From Chitinophagaceae bacterium (lineage in GTDB: Bacteria; Bacteroidota; Bacteroidia; Chitinophagales; Chitinophagaceae), in the NCBI GenBank assembly GCA_016702745.1, contig JADJDJ010000005.1, forward strand, positions 171,037 through 235,036: 64,000 nt of DNA, written 5' to 3'. The notes below the pieces were generated by a model. It saw only the letters and a program-made list of their open reading frames with translations. It did no database searches and was not told the DNA's origin. Both the position numbers and the translations under genes were made by a program. Each line of letters starts with the position of its first letter. Position 1 is the first letter of the stretch. Positions 53,304-61,261 of this stretch are shown here, one piece after another.

Positions 53304-54224
53304 ATGTCAACCATTCTGATCACTGGTGGTACCGGCCTGGTAGGTACAGCACTTGGACAGGCCCTGCTCGAAAAAGGTTACCAGCTGATCGTACTTACGC
53401 GTGACCCGCTCAGGCAAGTTCCTGTACCCGGTATTCGTTATGCCGCGTGGGATATAAGGAAGCAGACCATTGATCCCGCTGCGATCGCAGATGCAGATCA
53501 TATCATTCACCTGGCTGGTGCTTCCGTGGCGGAAAAAAGATGGACAAACAAAAGAAAAGAGGAAATTTTGCAAAGCCGGGTGCAAAGCGGACAACTGCTT
53601 GTCAAAAGCCTCCGGGAAATTCCCAATAAAGTAAAATCAGTAATCAGTGCTTCTGCTATTGGCTGGTACGGACCCGATCCGGTGATTCCCAATGCCCAAC
53701 CATTTACCGAATCATCAAAAGTGGCAACCGATTTTTTAGGATCCACCTGTCAGCAATGGGAGGAGAGTACCTCAGCAATCAACAGCCAAGTTCATAAAAG
53801 ACTGGTGCGATTACGTATCGGAATTGTATTGAGCAGTAAAGGAGGGGCCTTGAAAGAATTTATCAAACCATTACAATGGGGCGTAGGCGCGGTACTTGGA
53901 AATGGAAAACAATTCGTCAGCTGGATTCATATACAGGACCTGGTCCGTATTTTCATTTCGGCTATTGAACAGGAAAATATGGAGGGCGTTTATAATGCAG
54001 TGGCACCGGCACCGGTTTCAAACCGGGATCTGGTAATATGGCTGGCCCGCTTCCGGAAGAAGCCTTTTATTTTATTCACTGTCCCTTCATTCCTGTTGAA
54101 ATGGATCATGGGAGAAATGAGTGTGGAAGTGTTGAAAAGCTGTACTGTAAGTGCTGAAAAATTAATGGCAGCAGGGTTTCTGTTCAGGTATCCTTCACTG
54201 GAAAGCATTGACAAACTGGATTGA
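53304..54224 (+). CDS. TIGR01777-family NAD-dependent epimerase-like oxidoreductase (YfcH)
   Basis: This 306-residue extended short-chain-dehydrogenase protein shows the N-terminal NAD(P) loop ILITGGTGLVGTALGQALLEKG, the HLAGASVAEKRWT block and SAIGWYGPD in place of the usual YxxxK region, plus the C-terminal domain (VSNRDLVIWLARFR, MGEMSVEVLKSCTVS) of the TIGR01777/DUF1731 type. The substrate is not established for the family. The start is the ATG at 53304; an upstream TTG at 53265 would add 13 residues. It is divergent from the ABC genes. Confidence 0.88.
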   Translation: MSTILITGGTGLVGTALGQALLEKGYQLIVLTRDPLRQVPVPGIRYAAWDIRKQTIDPAAIADADHIIHLAGASVAEKRWTNKRKEEILQSRVQSGQLLVKSLREIPNKVKSVISASAIGWYGPDPVIPNAQPFTESSKVATDFLGSTCQQWEESTSAINSQVHKRLVRLRIGIVLSSKGGALKEFIKPLQWGVGAVLGNGKQFVSWIHIQDLVRIFISAIEQENMEGVYNAVAPAPVSNRDLVIWLARFRKKPFILFTVPSFLLKWIMGEMSVEVLKSCTVSAEKLMAAGFLFRYPSLESIDKLD

Positions 54225-54282
54225 AAAAAATATTCTCTGCACATTAAGCGCCATCCCAAATCAAAACTAAAGACCGTTTTTC

Positions 54283-54954
54283 TTAAGGATGTACAAACAT
54301 TCCAGGTGGCGTACCCGTATGATCCGGGTGCCAGATATTGGTGAATTCACCAAGCACTGCTTTTCCGTTAGTGAAAGAAATTTTGTGCAGCCGCAGACTG
54401 GCAATATCCGCTTCCTGAACTTTTCGGAACATGGGATGCATCGTGCCGCCTTTTGTACCGGCGGGTTTATCTGATTCATACTGGTATTGCGGATCTACCA
54501 GGGTGCCCCGCGGATACATGATTCCGGGAACGCCCTTGCCACGCAGGTCCAGGTCCTCCGGGTGTTCGAGGCCAAGAGTATGGCCATATTCATGGGCAGC
54601 CGTGGTGGACCCTTTATACAGGTTTTCCAGTTTAAAGTATCCACTGTTGCAACCCAGTCCGTCTACAAAAGAAATATTGCCATGTACAAATTCTTCAATG
54701 CGGAAATAATTATTACAGGGATCCAGGTTCTGATAAATATCCAGATCGGTAATCGCAGGCTGATACAAGGCAGTGATCCGGAATTGAACAGGATATTCGG
54801 AACCGGCAATGTTTACGGTTGATCCGGGTTCATTCCACATCGTTTCGATTTCCTCACGGATCATGGCAGTGAGTAACTGACTGGCCGCATTTCCATAAGT
54901 AATGATACAAGACTGAATGAGAAGACTACCCGAATAAATTTCTGCTGAGCCCAT
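54283..54954 (-). CDS. metzincin-type peptidase without signal peptide
   Basis: This 223-residue protein carries the zinc motif HEYGHTLGLEH (HExxHxxGxxH) at about residues 120-130 and a plausible Met-turn GIMYPRG nearby. It has no signal peptide or membrane segment, so it is either cytoplasmic or exported by an unrecognised route. Its ATG lies 2 bases after the stop of the secreted protein at 54957-55643, so the two are coupled. Other residues give no further assignment (VNIAGSEYPVQFRITALY, FRKVQEADIASLRLHKISF). The pairing of a protease with a small secreted protein recalls the unit at 3739-5899. Confidence 0.75.
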   Translation of the reverse strand: MGSAEIYSGSLLIQSCIITYGNAASQLLTAMIREEIETMWNEPGSTVNIAGSEYPVQFRITALYQPAITDLDIYQNLDPCNNYFRIEEFVHGNISFVDGLGCNSGYFKLENLYKGSTTAAHEYGHTLGLEHPEDLDLRGKGVPGIMYPRGTLVDPQYQYESDKPAGTKGGTMHPMFRKVQEADIASLRLHKISFTNGKAVLGEFTNIWHPDHTGTPPGMFVHP

Positions 54955-54956
54955 GC

Positions 54957-55643
54957 TTATTGTAGCTGTTCGATAGAGAGATCAGATTTCCGGATCCAGC
55001 CCCAGTTAAATTTACCGGGAGCAGGAATGGATTCGGTGTATACCGATTTGGCGGTTTCTGCAATACTCAATATGGACTCTCCTTTGTTAAGAAATCTCTT
55101 TGGCGAAAATGGCACCAGACAATTTTCATCCTGGAATAGTTCCGCCCTTCCTTCTTTGACCACCACCATCGGTGAACTGCTATATTCTTTCCGTAGCCAT
55201 TTATTATCTAGTACCGGTTGGGTTTTCAGGCGGGTATAATCTCCATCAGCATTCACACCGTTGCCAAAGCCACAGTTGAAAGAGGTGGAATGACTGTTGA
55301 TATTGATGGAATTGCCAGTGATTTTAAAATGAAGGACACAGGGATGTTCGGCATCTTCAAAAGTATTATCAAAGGAAGCTGTATCATTCACAAAAGAAAT
55401 CGTGCCATCGGTTTCTCCACGGTTATAACCGGGAGGACCATTGAGTACATCCAGCCAGAACCGGTATTTATTGCCATCCATCCGGATCAAAACCAGCTGA
55501 CCACCGGGTACGGCATTTTTATCTTTGACTGTTGTTGTTTTGACGGGGGTTAAGCTGTATCCGTAAGCACCCGTTAGATCTTTTTGTGCAGTTGCAAACA
55601 GGCTGCCGAGCAGAAACAGGCATACCGGGAATATCTTTTTCAT
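54957..55643 (-). CDS. secreted protein of unknown function, coupled to the metzincin gene
   Basis: This 228-residue protein has a signal peptide (1-19, ending LFATAQ). The mature part shows beta-rich segments (LVLIRMDGNKYRFWLDVLNG, CVLHFKITGNSININ) resembling lipocalin-like or pre-peptidase folds, then a C-terminal segment (GRAELFQDENCLVPFSPKRF) that looks like an SH3b-type domain. I do not recognise the family. The stop lies 2 bases before the metzincin start. An 8-bp inverted repeat (55653-55679) is placed 10 bases upstream of the start. Confidence 0.7.
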   Translation of the reverse strand: MKKIFPVCLFLLGSLFATAQKDLTGAYGYSLTPVKTTTVKDKNAVPGGQLVLIRMDGNKYRFWLDVLNGPPGYNRGETDGTISFVNDTASFDNTFEDAEHPCVLHFKITGNSININSHSTSFNCGFGNGVNADGDYTRLKTQPVLDNKWLRKEYSSSPMVVVKEGRAELFQDENCLVPFSPKRFLNKGESILSIAETAKSVYTESIPAPGKFNWGWIRKSDLSIEQLQ

Positions 55644-55652
55644 GAGAAAAGG

Positions 55653-55679
55653 TTAGTGTGATGAATCTGTACACACTAA
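55653..55679. promoter_or_regulatory. 8-bp inverted repeat upstream of the secreted protein gene
   Basis: TTAGTGTG (55653-55660) and CACACTAA (55672-55679) are perfect reverse complements with an 11-base loop. The site lies between the end of the 3-hydroxyacyl-CoA dehydrogenase gene and the start of the secreted protein gene. It may be an operator or a weak terminator; there is only a short T-rich tail on the minus strand. Confidence 0.4.
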
Positions 55680-55720
55680 TATAAGTCTTTTCAGGCGAAG
55701 AAGCTTGTCTTGTTTGCTTC

Positions 55721-58105
55721 TTAGTTCCGGATTGGTCTTCCGCTTTTCAAAACCGCCTGAATGCGTTCCAGGGTTTTTTTCTCACCGCAAAGAGAAAGAA
55801 AAGCTTCTCTTTCCAGGTCGAGCAGGTACTGTTCGGATACCATCGTGGGTTCACTCAGGTCACCACCACACATCACATAAGCCAGCTTTTTGGCCACCAG
55901 TGCATCATGCGCAGTGGCATAGTTGGCAGTTTGCATGGCATGAATGCCCGAATACAATGCACCCAATGCGGAACGGCCCAATACTTTTACATCTTTACGA
56001 AGTACCGGAGCGGTATAACCACTGTCAAAAATTTCTGTCACGGATTTTTTGGCTTCTGCCACTCTCCGGCCAATATTGAGTACCACTTCATCTAATCCTT
56101 TCCGGTATACACCCAGACCAAATCCTTCATGTGCCGAAGTGGCTACTTTGGCAGTTGCGATGGAGAGAAAACGGTTTTTTAAAGTAATGGTCTCCGGTTC
56201 GTCTTCGTGCATTTCATCTGAAGCCCTCAACACAAATTCCTTGGTACCGCCTCCACCGGGGATCAATCCAACACCCAATTCTACCAGACCCGTATAGGTT
56301 TCAGCAGCCGGGCAACATTTATCTGCATGCAGACTCAGTTCACAGGCTCCTCCCAATGCCAGACCGTGTGGTGCTACTACCACCGGTACTGAAGAATAAC
56401 GGGCACGCATCATCGTATTCTGGAACAGACGAATGGCCATATCCAGTTCATCGTATTCCTGATCGATTGCCAGCATAAAAATCATACCCACATTGGCGCC
56501 TGCAGAAAAATTAGCGCCTTCGTTGGCAATCACCAGTCCTTTATAATTTTTTTCAGCCTTATCAATGGCGGTCTGAATACCGCTTAATACATCTCCGCCA
56601 ATGCTTCCCATCTTGGTAAACCATTGTAGTCCCAGCACATCATCACCGAGATCATATAAGCGGCAACTGCTGTTCTTCCATACCTGTTTATCGGTATAGT
56701 TACTCATCACAATAAAGGCTTCTCCTCCAGGTAAAGCTTTGTAAGATTTGGAAGCAGGATCATAGCAATATTTTTTTCCGCCTTCTACTTTATAAAATGA
56801 ACGGTTACCTGCCGCCAGCATCTCATCTACCCAGGGAGCTACGGTATAACCTGCTGCTTTCATCGCTTCTGTTGTTTTGGGTACACCGAGTACATCCCAG
56901 CTTTCAAAAGCGCCGATCTCCCAGCCAAAGCCGGCCATCATGGCATCATCCACCCGGTATAATTCATCGCTGATTTCGGGAATACGATGAGAGATATAAG
57001 AGAACAATCCGTAATGAAAGAGCCGGTAAAATTCCCCGGCCTTATCAGTACCGGCTACCAGCATTTTCAAACGGGTATAAAGATCATCAACCGGTTTGGC
57101 GGCTTCCAGGGAAGCAAATTTTGGTTTTACCCGCGGACCATATTCCATGGTCTCCAGGTTCAGGGTCAGGATTTCTTTTTCTCCGCCTGCTCCTTTTGTT
57201 TTCTTAAAGAATCCCTGTCCGGTTTTATCCCCCAGCCAGTTATTGGTAAGCATTTGATCCAGCCAGGAGGGAATTGCAAACTGATCACGGGCTTCATCAT
57301 TTGGGCAATTATCAGCCACTCCCTTCGCCACTTTTACCAACGTATCCAATCCCACCACATCACCGGTACGGAAAGTGGCGGATTTGGGCCGGCCGATGAT
57401 GGGGCCGGTCAATGCATCAATTTCATCCACACTGAGTTTCAGTTTCTCTTTTACATTCATGATGGCCATCATACCAAATACACCGATACGGTTGGCAATA
57501 AAAGCCGGAGTATCCTTACACAGTACAGTAGTTTTGCCCAGATAGAGATCTCCGTAATTCATCAGGAAGTCAACCACCGCGGGATCAGTAAAGGGAGTTG
57601 GAATGATTTCCAGTAAACGCAGGTAGCGGGGAGGGTTGAAAAAGTGAGTACCGCAAAAATGTTTTTTGAAATCATCAGTCCTTCCTTCTGCCATCATATG
57701 AATCGGAATACCGGAAGTATTGGAACTGATCAGGGTACCTGCTGTTCTGAATTTTTCTACCTGTTCAAATACTTTTTGTTTGATATCAAGGCGTTCAACC
57801 ACTACTTCAATGATCCAGTCGTATCCGGCAATATCCTTCATATTGTCCTCAAAATTGCCGGTGCTGATTTTCTTTGCGACATCCTTATGAAAAACAGGAG
57901 AGGGGTTTGATTTCAATGCTGCTGCCAGCGCTTCATTCACGATTTTATTTCTTTCCGCCGGTTTGGCATCGGCCGCCACATCTTTTGGAACAATATCAAG
58001 TAGTAAAACCTGTACACCTACTCCTGCAAAATGACAGGCGATCCTGGAGCCCATTACACCGCTACCCAGCACCGCCACTTTTTTAATCACTCTTTTCAAA
58101 AACAT
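55721..58105 (-). CDS. fadN: 3-hydroxyacyl-CoA dehydrogenase fused to enoyl-CoA hydratase (FadN type)
   Basis: This 794-residue protein of fatty-acid beta-oxidation has an N-terminal 3-hydroxyacyl-CoA dehydrogenase with the NAD loop VAVLGSGVMGSRIACHFA (about 10-27), ISSNTSGIPI, and CGTHFFNPPRYLRLLEI containing the catalytic-site His. Two C-terminal HCDH domains follow, with KDTPAFIANRIGVFGM. The C-terminal third is an enoyl-CoA hydratase/isomerase (NEGANFSAGANVGMIFMLA, PHGLALGGACELSLHADKC, GVGLIPGGGGTKEF). This order (dehydrogenase first, hydratase last) matches FadN/YusL rather than FadB. The symbol follows Bacillus. A terminator-like hairpin lies directly upstream of the ATG. Confidence 0.9.
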   Translation of the reverse strand: MFLKRVIKKVAVLGSGVMGSRIACHFAGVGVQVLLLDIVPKDVAADAKPAERNKIVNEALAAALKSNPSPVFHKDVAKKISTGNFEDNMKDIAGYDWIIEVVVERLDIKQKVFEQVEKFRTAGTLISSNTSGIPIHMMAEGRTDDFKKHFCGTHFFNPPRYLRLLEIIPTPFTDPAVVDFLMNYGDLYLGKTTVLCKDTPAFIANRIGVFGMMAIMNVKEKLKLSVDEIDALTGPIIGRPKSATFRTGDVVGLDTLVKVAKGVADNCPNDEARDQFAIPSWLDQMLTNNWLGDKTGQGFFKKTKGAGGEKEILTLNLETMEYGPRVKPKFASLEAAKPVDDLYTRLKMLVAGTDKAGEFYRLFHYGLFSYISHRIPEISDELYRVDDAMMAGFGWEIGAFESWDVLGVPKTTEAMKAAGYTVAPWVDEMLAAGNRSFYKVEGGKKYCYDPASKSYKALPGGEAFIVMSNYTDKQVWKNSSCRLYDLGDDVLGLQWFTKMGSIGGDVLSGIQTAIDKAEKNYKGLVIANEGANFSAGANVGMIFMLAIDQEYDELDMAIRLFQNTMMRARYSSVPVVVAPHGLALGGACELSLHADKCCPAAETYTGLVELGVGLIPGGGGTKEFVLRASDEMHEDEPETITLKNRFLSIATAKVATSAHEGFGLGVYRKGLDEVVLNIGRRVAEAKKSVTEIFDSGYTAPVLRKDVKVLGRSALGALYSGIHAMQTANYATAHDALVAKKLAYVMCGGDLSEPTMVSEQYLLDLEREAFLSLCGEKKTLERIQAVLKSGRPIRN

Positions 58106-58110
58106 GTATT

Positions 58111-58133
58111 AAAAAACCCGGCAAAGCCGGTTT
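58111..58133 (-). terminator. terminator-like hairpin in the fadN 5' region
   Basis: On the minus strand AAACCGGC-TTT-GCCGG(G)TT is followed by TTTTTT, ending 5 bases before the fadN ATG. It resembles an intrinsic terminator. A perfect TAATTTTG -7 element (58137-58144) lies just upstream of it, so either the hairpin ends the preceding transcript and that promoter is spurious, or transcripts must pass through it. Confidence 0.5.
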
Positions 58134-58216
58134 AGGCAAAATTAGTTAGTTATGCAACTATTTTACTTCGAAGATAAGGGATTTTCATAAAGAGCAAAAT
58201 GGCTCTGGAAAATTTA

Positions 58217-58264
58217 GGGGGGGCGGCCCGGGGGCGGGGCAGGCCGGGGGGGTTCATGCGGGGG
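58217..58264 (+). other. G-rich segment with G-quadruplex pattern
   Basis: Runs G7 (58217-58223), G5 (58230-58234), G4 (58236-58239), G7 (58246-58252) and G5 (58260-58264) are separated by loops of 6, 1, 6 and 7 bases. Four or more G tracts of at least four bases satisfy the usual G-quadruplex pattern. The plus strand is G-rich, so on the transcribed minus strand RNA it reads C-rich. It contrasts with the A/T-rich intergenic DNA elsewhere. It lies between the CHAT gene stop and fadN. Confidence 0.6.
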
Positions 58265-58318
58265 CAGCAAAGCTCCCCGGGGGCTGTACCATGATCTGAA
58301 GTTTCCATATTACCTTCA

Positions 58319-61261
58319 TCATTCCCCCACCATCACAAATGCTCCCCAGAAATAGGGATGCTTGTATTGATCCCGGATGGTTTTCTGGGCAAAAAGCAAT
58401 GCATTGGCTTTATTTTTTTGTACCAGGTATTGCTCATAAAAGGCAATCATGAAATCCCGCGTGGCATTATCATCCACCTTCCATAAACTGGTCATGATGC
58501 TTCCGGCACCGGCTGCCCGGAATGCCCTTTGTAGTCCATACACACCTTCTCCGGCATCCAGGTAACCGAGATTGGTTTCACAGGCCGACAGAATCACCAG
58601 TGAAGTATTTTGCAGATCCAGGTTCTGGGCCTCATAGGCAGTCAATACTCCGTCATAGGTATCAGCAAATTCATTGCGTTCATAATAATTGACCACCCCG
58701 GCCAGTAACAAACCCGAATTAACCATGGCATTGAACATCCGGTAACCGCTGGTGGCGTTCTCACTGGTGCCCGACCAGTAACCATGGGTGGCAATATGCA
58801 GGATACCCGGACTTTGCAGTTTATATAATTTATCTTCAGTGGCCTGATCCCGGAGATAGTATTGCACCTTCATTTTACCTTTCTCCAGCGCTGATTTAAT
58901 GCTGAGTACTTCCGTTTCTGTTCCGGGAAGATCTGTAATGTTTTTTTCCCTGAAATTGCCGATAAAAGACCGGGTGCCTTCATCTTCTACCCGGGTTCCT
59001 GTTTCGGTGGTTGTTTTATAAGCAGGTCTGCCAAATAAAACGGCTGTGGGATTTTCCGGCTTACTACCGGCTGCATAACTGAGTTCACCTGTGGAAGTGG
59101 TGGATTGAATCTCTGTTTCATCCAACACATATTTTCCCGTTACCGGGTTAAACAGGGTGGATAGATTGATCAGGTGATAAATGCCATCCGGAGAAAGATA
59201 CACTTTCCGGATGCCTGTGAGTTTTTCCTGAATTTTTTTCCAGTACAGGTTATACGAGACTTTGTCTTCTGTCCGGAACCGGATATTATTTTTATAAGTC
59301 TTGTAATGCTGGTTATCCATCGCCACCGCATCGTCCGGCAGGTACACCACTTCGGGATATGCTGATTGATTTGTTAGAATATAGGCGGCATAGTAGGCCG
59401 TATCGGAATAATATACCTGATCCCTCCATTGAAAACGGATGATTTCCACCGCTGCTTCTCCATCCTTTAGTTTGCTCTTGATTTCCTTCCAGCCGGGAGG
59501 ATTGATCTGCAGCAGTTTTTTATAATCCTTTGATTTTACCGTTAATTCATTTTCCATACCCGTCACTTCGGCCTGCAGGGTCTCCAGTATTTTTTCTGCT
59601 GACTTTGCACTTGAATCAACAGTTCCTGCTGCCGGTTCAGCTGATTTGAAATAAAGCCGGATCAGTTGCTGTTTTTTGTCCAGCCATTTTTCATAAAGGG
59701 CGATCACAGCCGGATCATTGCTTTTGATAAAGGCTTCTTTTCTTTTCTTGGTTCCCTGCAGGGAAATGGATTTTACAAAGAGGAGATTATCATATGCCTG
59801 GGCCGCCAGCATTCCGGCTTCCGCCTGTTTTTTATCACGTGTTGATTTTACAAAACTGTGGAAATTATCATAGCCTTCCCGCAGTTTGGCATTGTAATAA
59901 GTGACAAAGGCTTTTTCTCCAAAAGCAAAAATGATATCATTCACCCAGCTCCGGTTCAGATTGAATAATTCCTGGTAGGTTTTTATCGCACCGGCTTGAT
60001 TGCCATCACGCATCTGGAAATAAGCAAAATCCGTGAAGGGCTTGGTTGACTCCCGGAAATCCTTTGTGTTGCGGATTCTTTCAAGGATAGGCGTGAACAC
60101 CGCCGTGTACTTAGGTGATTTCAGAAAAGCCAGTTGTATTCCCCTGAAATAATTGGAACTCAGATCTGCATAGTTGCTGAAACTGTTATAATAGGTTTCC
60201 ACTTCCTTCACATAAAAGTCCAGTGATTTGGGCAGCATTTTTTCCCGCCCTCTTTTCATGAGGAAGATAGGAAGCATGGAAAAATCATAAAGCTTAAGAT
60301 TCGGATATTGTTCTTTCTGACATTTGATCCAGGCACTATAAGCCGAATCCCTTTTTCTCCAGTATTTCTCGGCCGATGGATAATCTTTGAGGAATTCAGT
60401 GGCAATGCCTGCATTGGTCAGCCGGATATACTCCTGACCGGTACAGGGCATTTTGTAGGTGGCAAACATTTTAGACAGCTCGGCATACTGGATATCTGAT
60501 GACTTGACATAAGACTCATAATCCCCGATATAATAGTAGTAAAGCGTGTGGGCCGAAAGGGCTTCATTGCGATACGACATTTTCAGGGTTTCATCCGCTG
60601 TCTGGGACAACTCTTCCACCTTCCGGATAAAGGCTTCTGCTTTCTGGTAATCGCCAAATTTGGACAAAAAAAGGATATAAGTGAGATAGGAAACATATTC
60701 TTTTCTTTCATCTCCCCGGAGACTGATCCCGTATTCATAATATTTTTTGGCATTATTAAAATCCCCGTTTCTTTCAAATGCATACCCCACTCCGGTATAA
60801 TTGGCCAAAGTGCGGAAGGAACTGTATTTGTCCATAAAGGCCAATGCCTTCCTGGCATTTTCCGGATCCCTGGTTTCATACAAACCCGGATAGAGACTGT
60901 TATACCAGAGATTCATACTATCGCTGCCATATTCTGCCTTGGGTCCTTCCAATCCGACCATTTCTCTGGACTTCCGGTCTGCCTTTTCTGCACAGGTTTT
61001 GGCCAATGCTTCATCCACCGTGAAATTTTCAAATAAATTTTTGAGGATATAGTAATTACCCAGGGTCTGCAAGTCCTTTTTCTTATCCAGCAGGTTATAT
61101 AAATCCTTTGCCTGCTGCAAGGCTTTCTTTTTATCGGAAGTATTCAGGATATAGATATCGTTGAGTTTTTTATCAAACTCTTCCTGGGTTTGTGCAAGGC
61201 CTGTGAGTGAGCAGATCAAAAAGAGGAGCAACAACAGCCCGTTGTGCAGTTTTCGGTTCAT
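58319..61261 (-). CDS. exported TPR-CHAT caspase-like protease
   Basis: About 980 residues. The start is the ATG at 61259-61261 (MNRKLHNGLLLLLFLICSL), giving a signal peptide ending about residue 24 (LTGLAQ). The N-terminal 500 residues are helical repeats of TPR type (NARKALAFMDKYSS, NAKKYYEYGISLRG). A coiled segment follows (about 540-600). The C-terminal domain is CHAT: ILHIATHGYW with the probable catalytic His826 and SLVILSACETNLGYLDAGEG with Cys894, ending WGAFVMVGE. CHAT proteases include separase and the Craspase effector Csx29; most bacterial ones are uncharacterised. Export to the periplasm is unusual but common in this clade. No obvious substrate gene is adjacent. Confidence 0.88.
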   Translation of the reverse strand: MNRKLHNGLLLLLFLICSLTGLAQTQEEFDKKLNDIYILNTSDKKKALQQAKDLYNLLDKKKDLQTLGNYYILKNLFENFTVDEALAKTCAEKADRKSREMVGLEGPKAEYGSDSMNLWYNSLYPGLYETRDPENARKALAFMDKYSSFRTLANYTGVGYAFERNGDFNNAKKYYEYGISLRGDERKEYVSYLTYILFLSKFGDYQKAEAFIRKVEELSQTADETLKMSYRNEALSAHTLYYYYIGDYESYVKSSDIQYAELSKMFATYKMPCTGQEYIRLTNAGIATEFLKDYPSAEKYWRKRDSAYSAWIKCQKEQYPNLKLYDFSMLPIFLMKRGREKMLPKSLDFYVKEVETYYNSFSNYADLSSNYFRGIQLAFLKSPKYTAVFTPILERIRNTKDFRESTKPFTDFAYFQMRDGNQAGAIKTYQELFNLNRSWVNDIIFAFGEKAFVTYYNAKLREGYDNFHSFVKSTRDKKQAEAGMLAAQAYDNLLFVKSISLQGTKKRKEAFIKSNDPAVIALYEKWLDKKQQLIRLYFKSAEPAAGTVDSSAKSAEKILETLQAEVTGMENELTVKSKDYKKLLQINPPGWKEIKSKLKDGEAAVEIIRFQWRDQVYYSDTAYYAAYILTNQSAYPEVVYLPDDAVAMDNQHYKTYKNNIRFRTEDKVSYNLYWKKIQEKLTGIRKVYLSPDGIYHLINLSTLFNPVTGKYVLDETEIQSTTSTGELSYAAGSKPENPTAVLFGRPAYKTTTETGTRVEDEGTRSFIGNFREKNITDLPGTETEVLSIKSALEKGKMKVQYYLRDQATEDKLYKLQSPGILHIATHGYWSGTSENATSGYRMFNAMVNSGLLLAGVVNYYERNEFADTYDGVLTAYEAQNLDLQNTSLVILSACETNLGYLDAGEGVYGLQRAFRAAGAGSIMTSLWKVDDNATRDFMIAFYEQYLVQKNKANALLFAQKTIRDQYKHPYFWGAFVMVGE

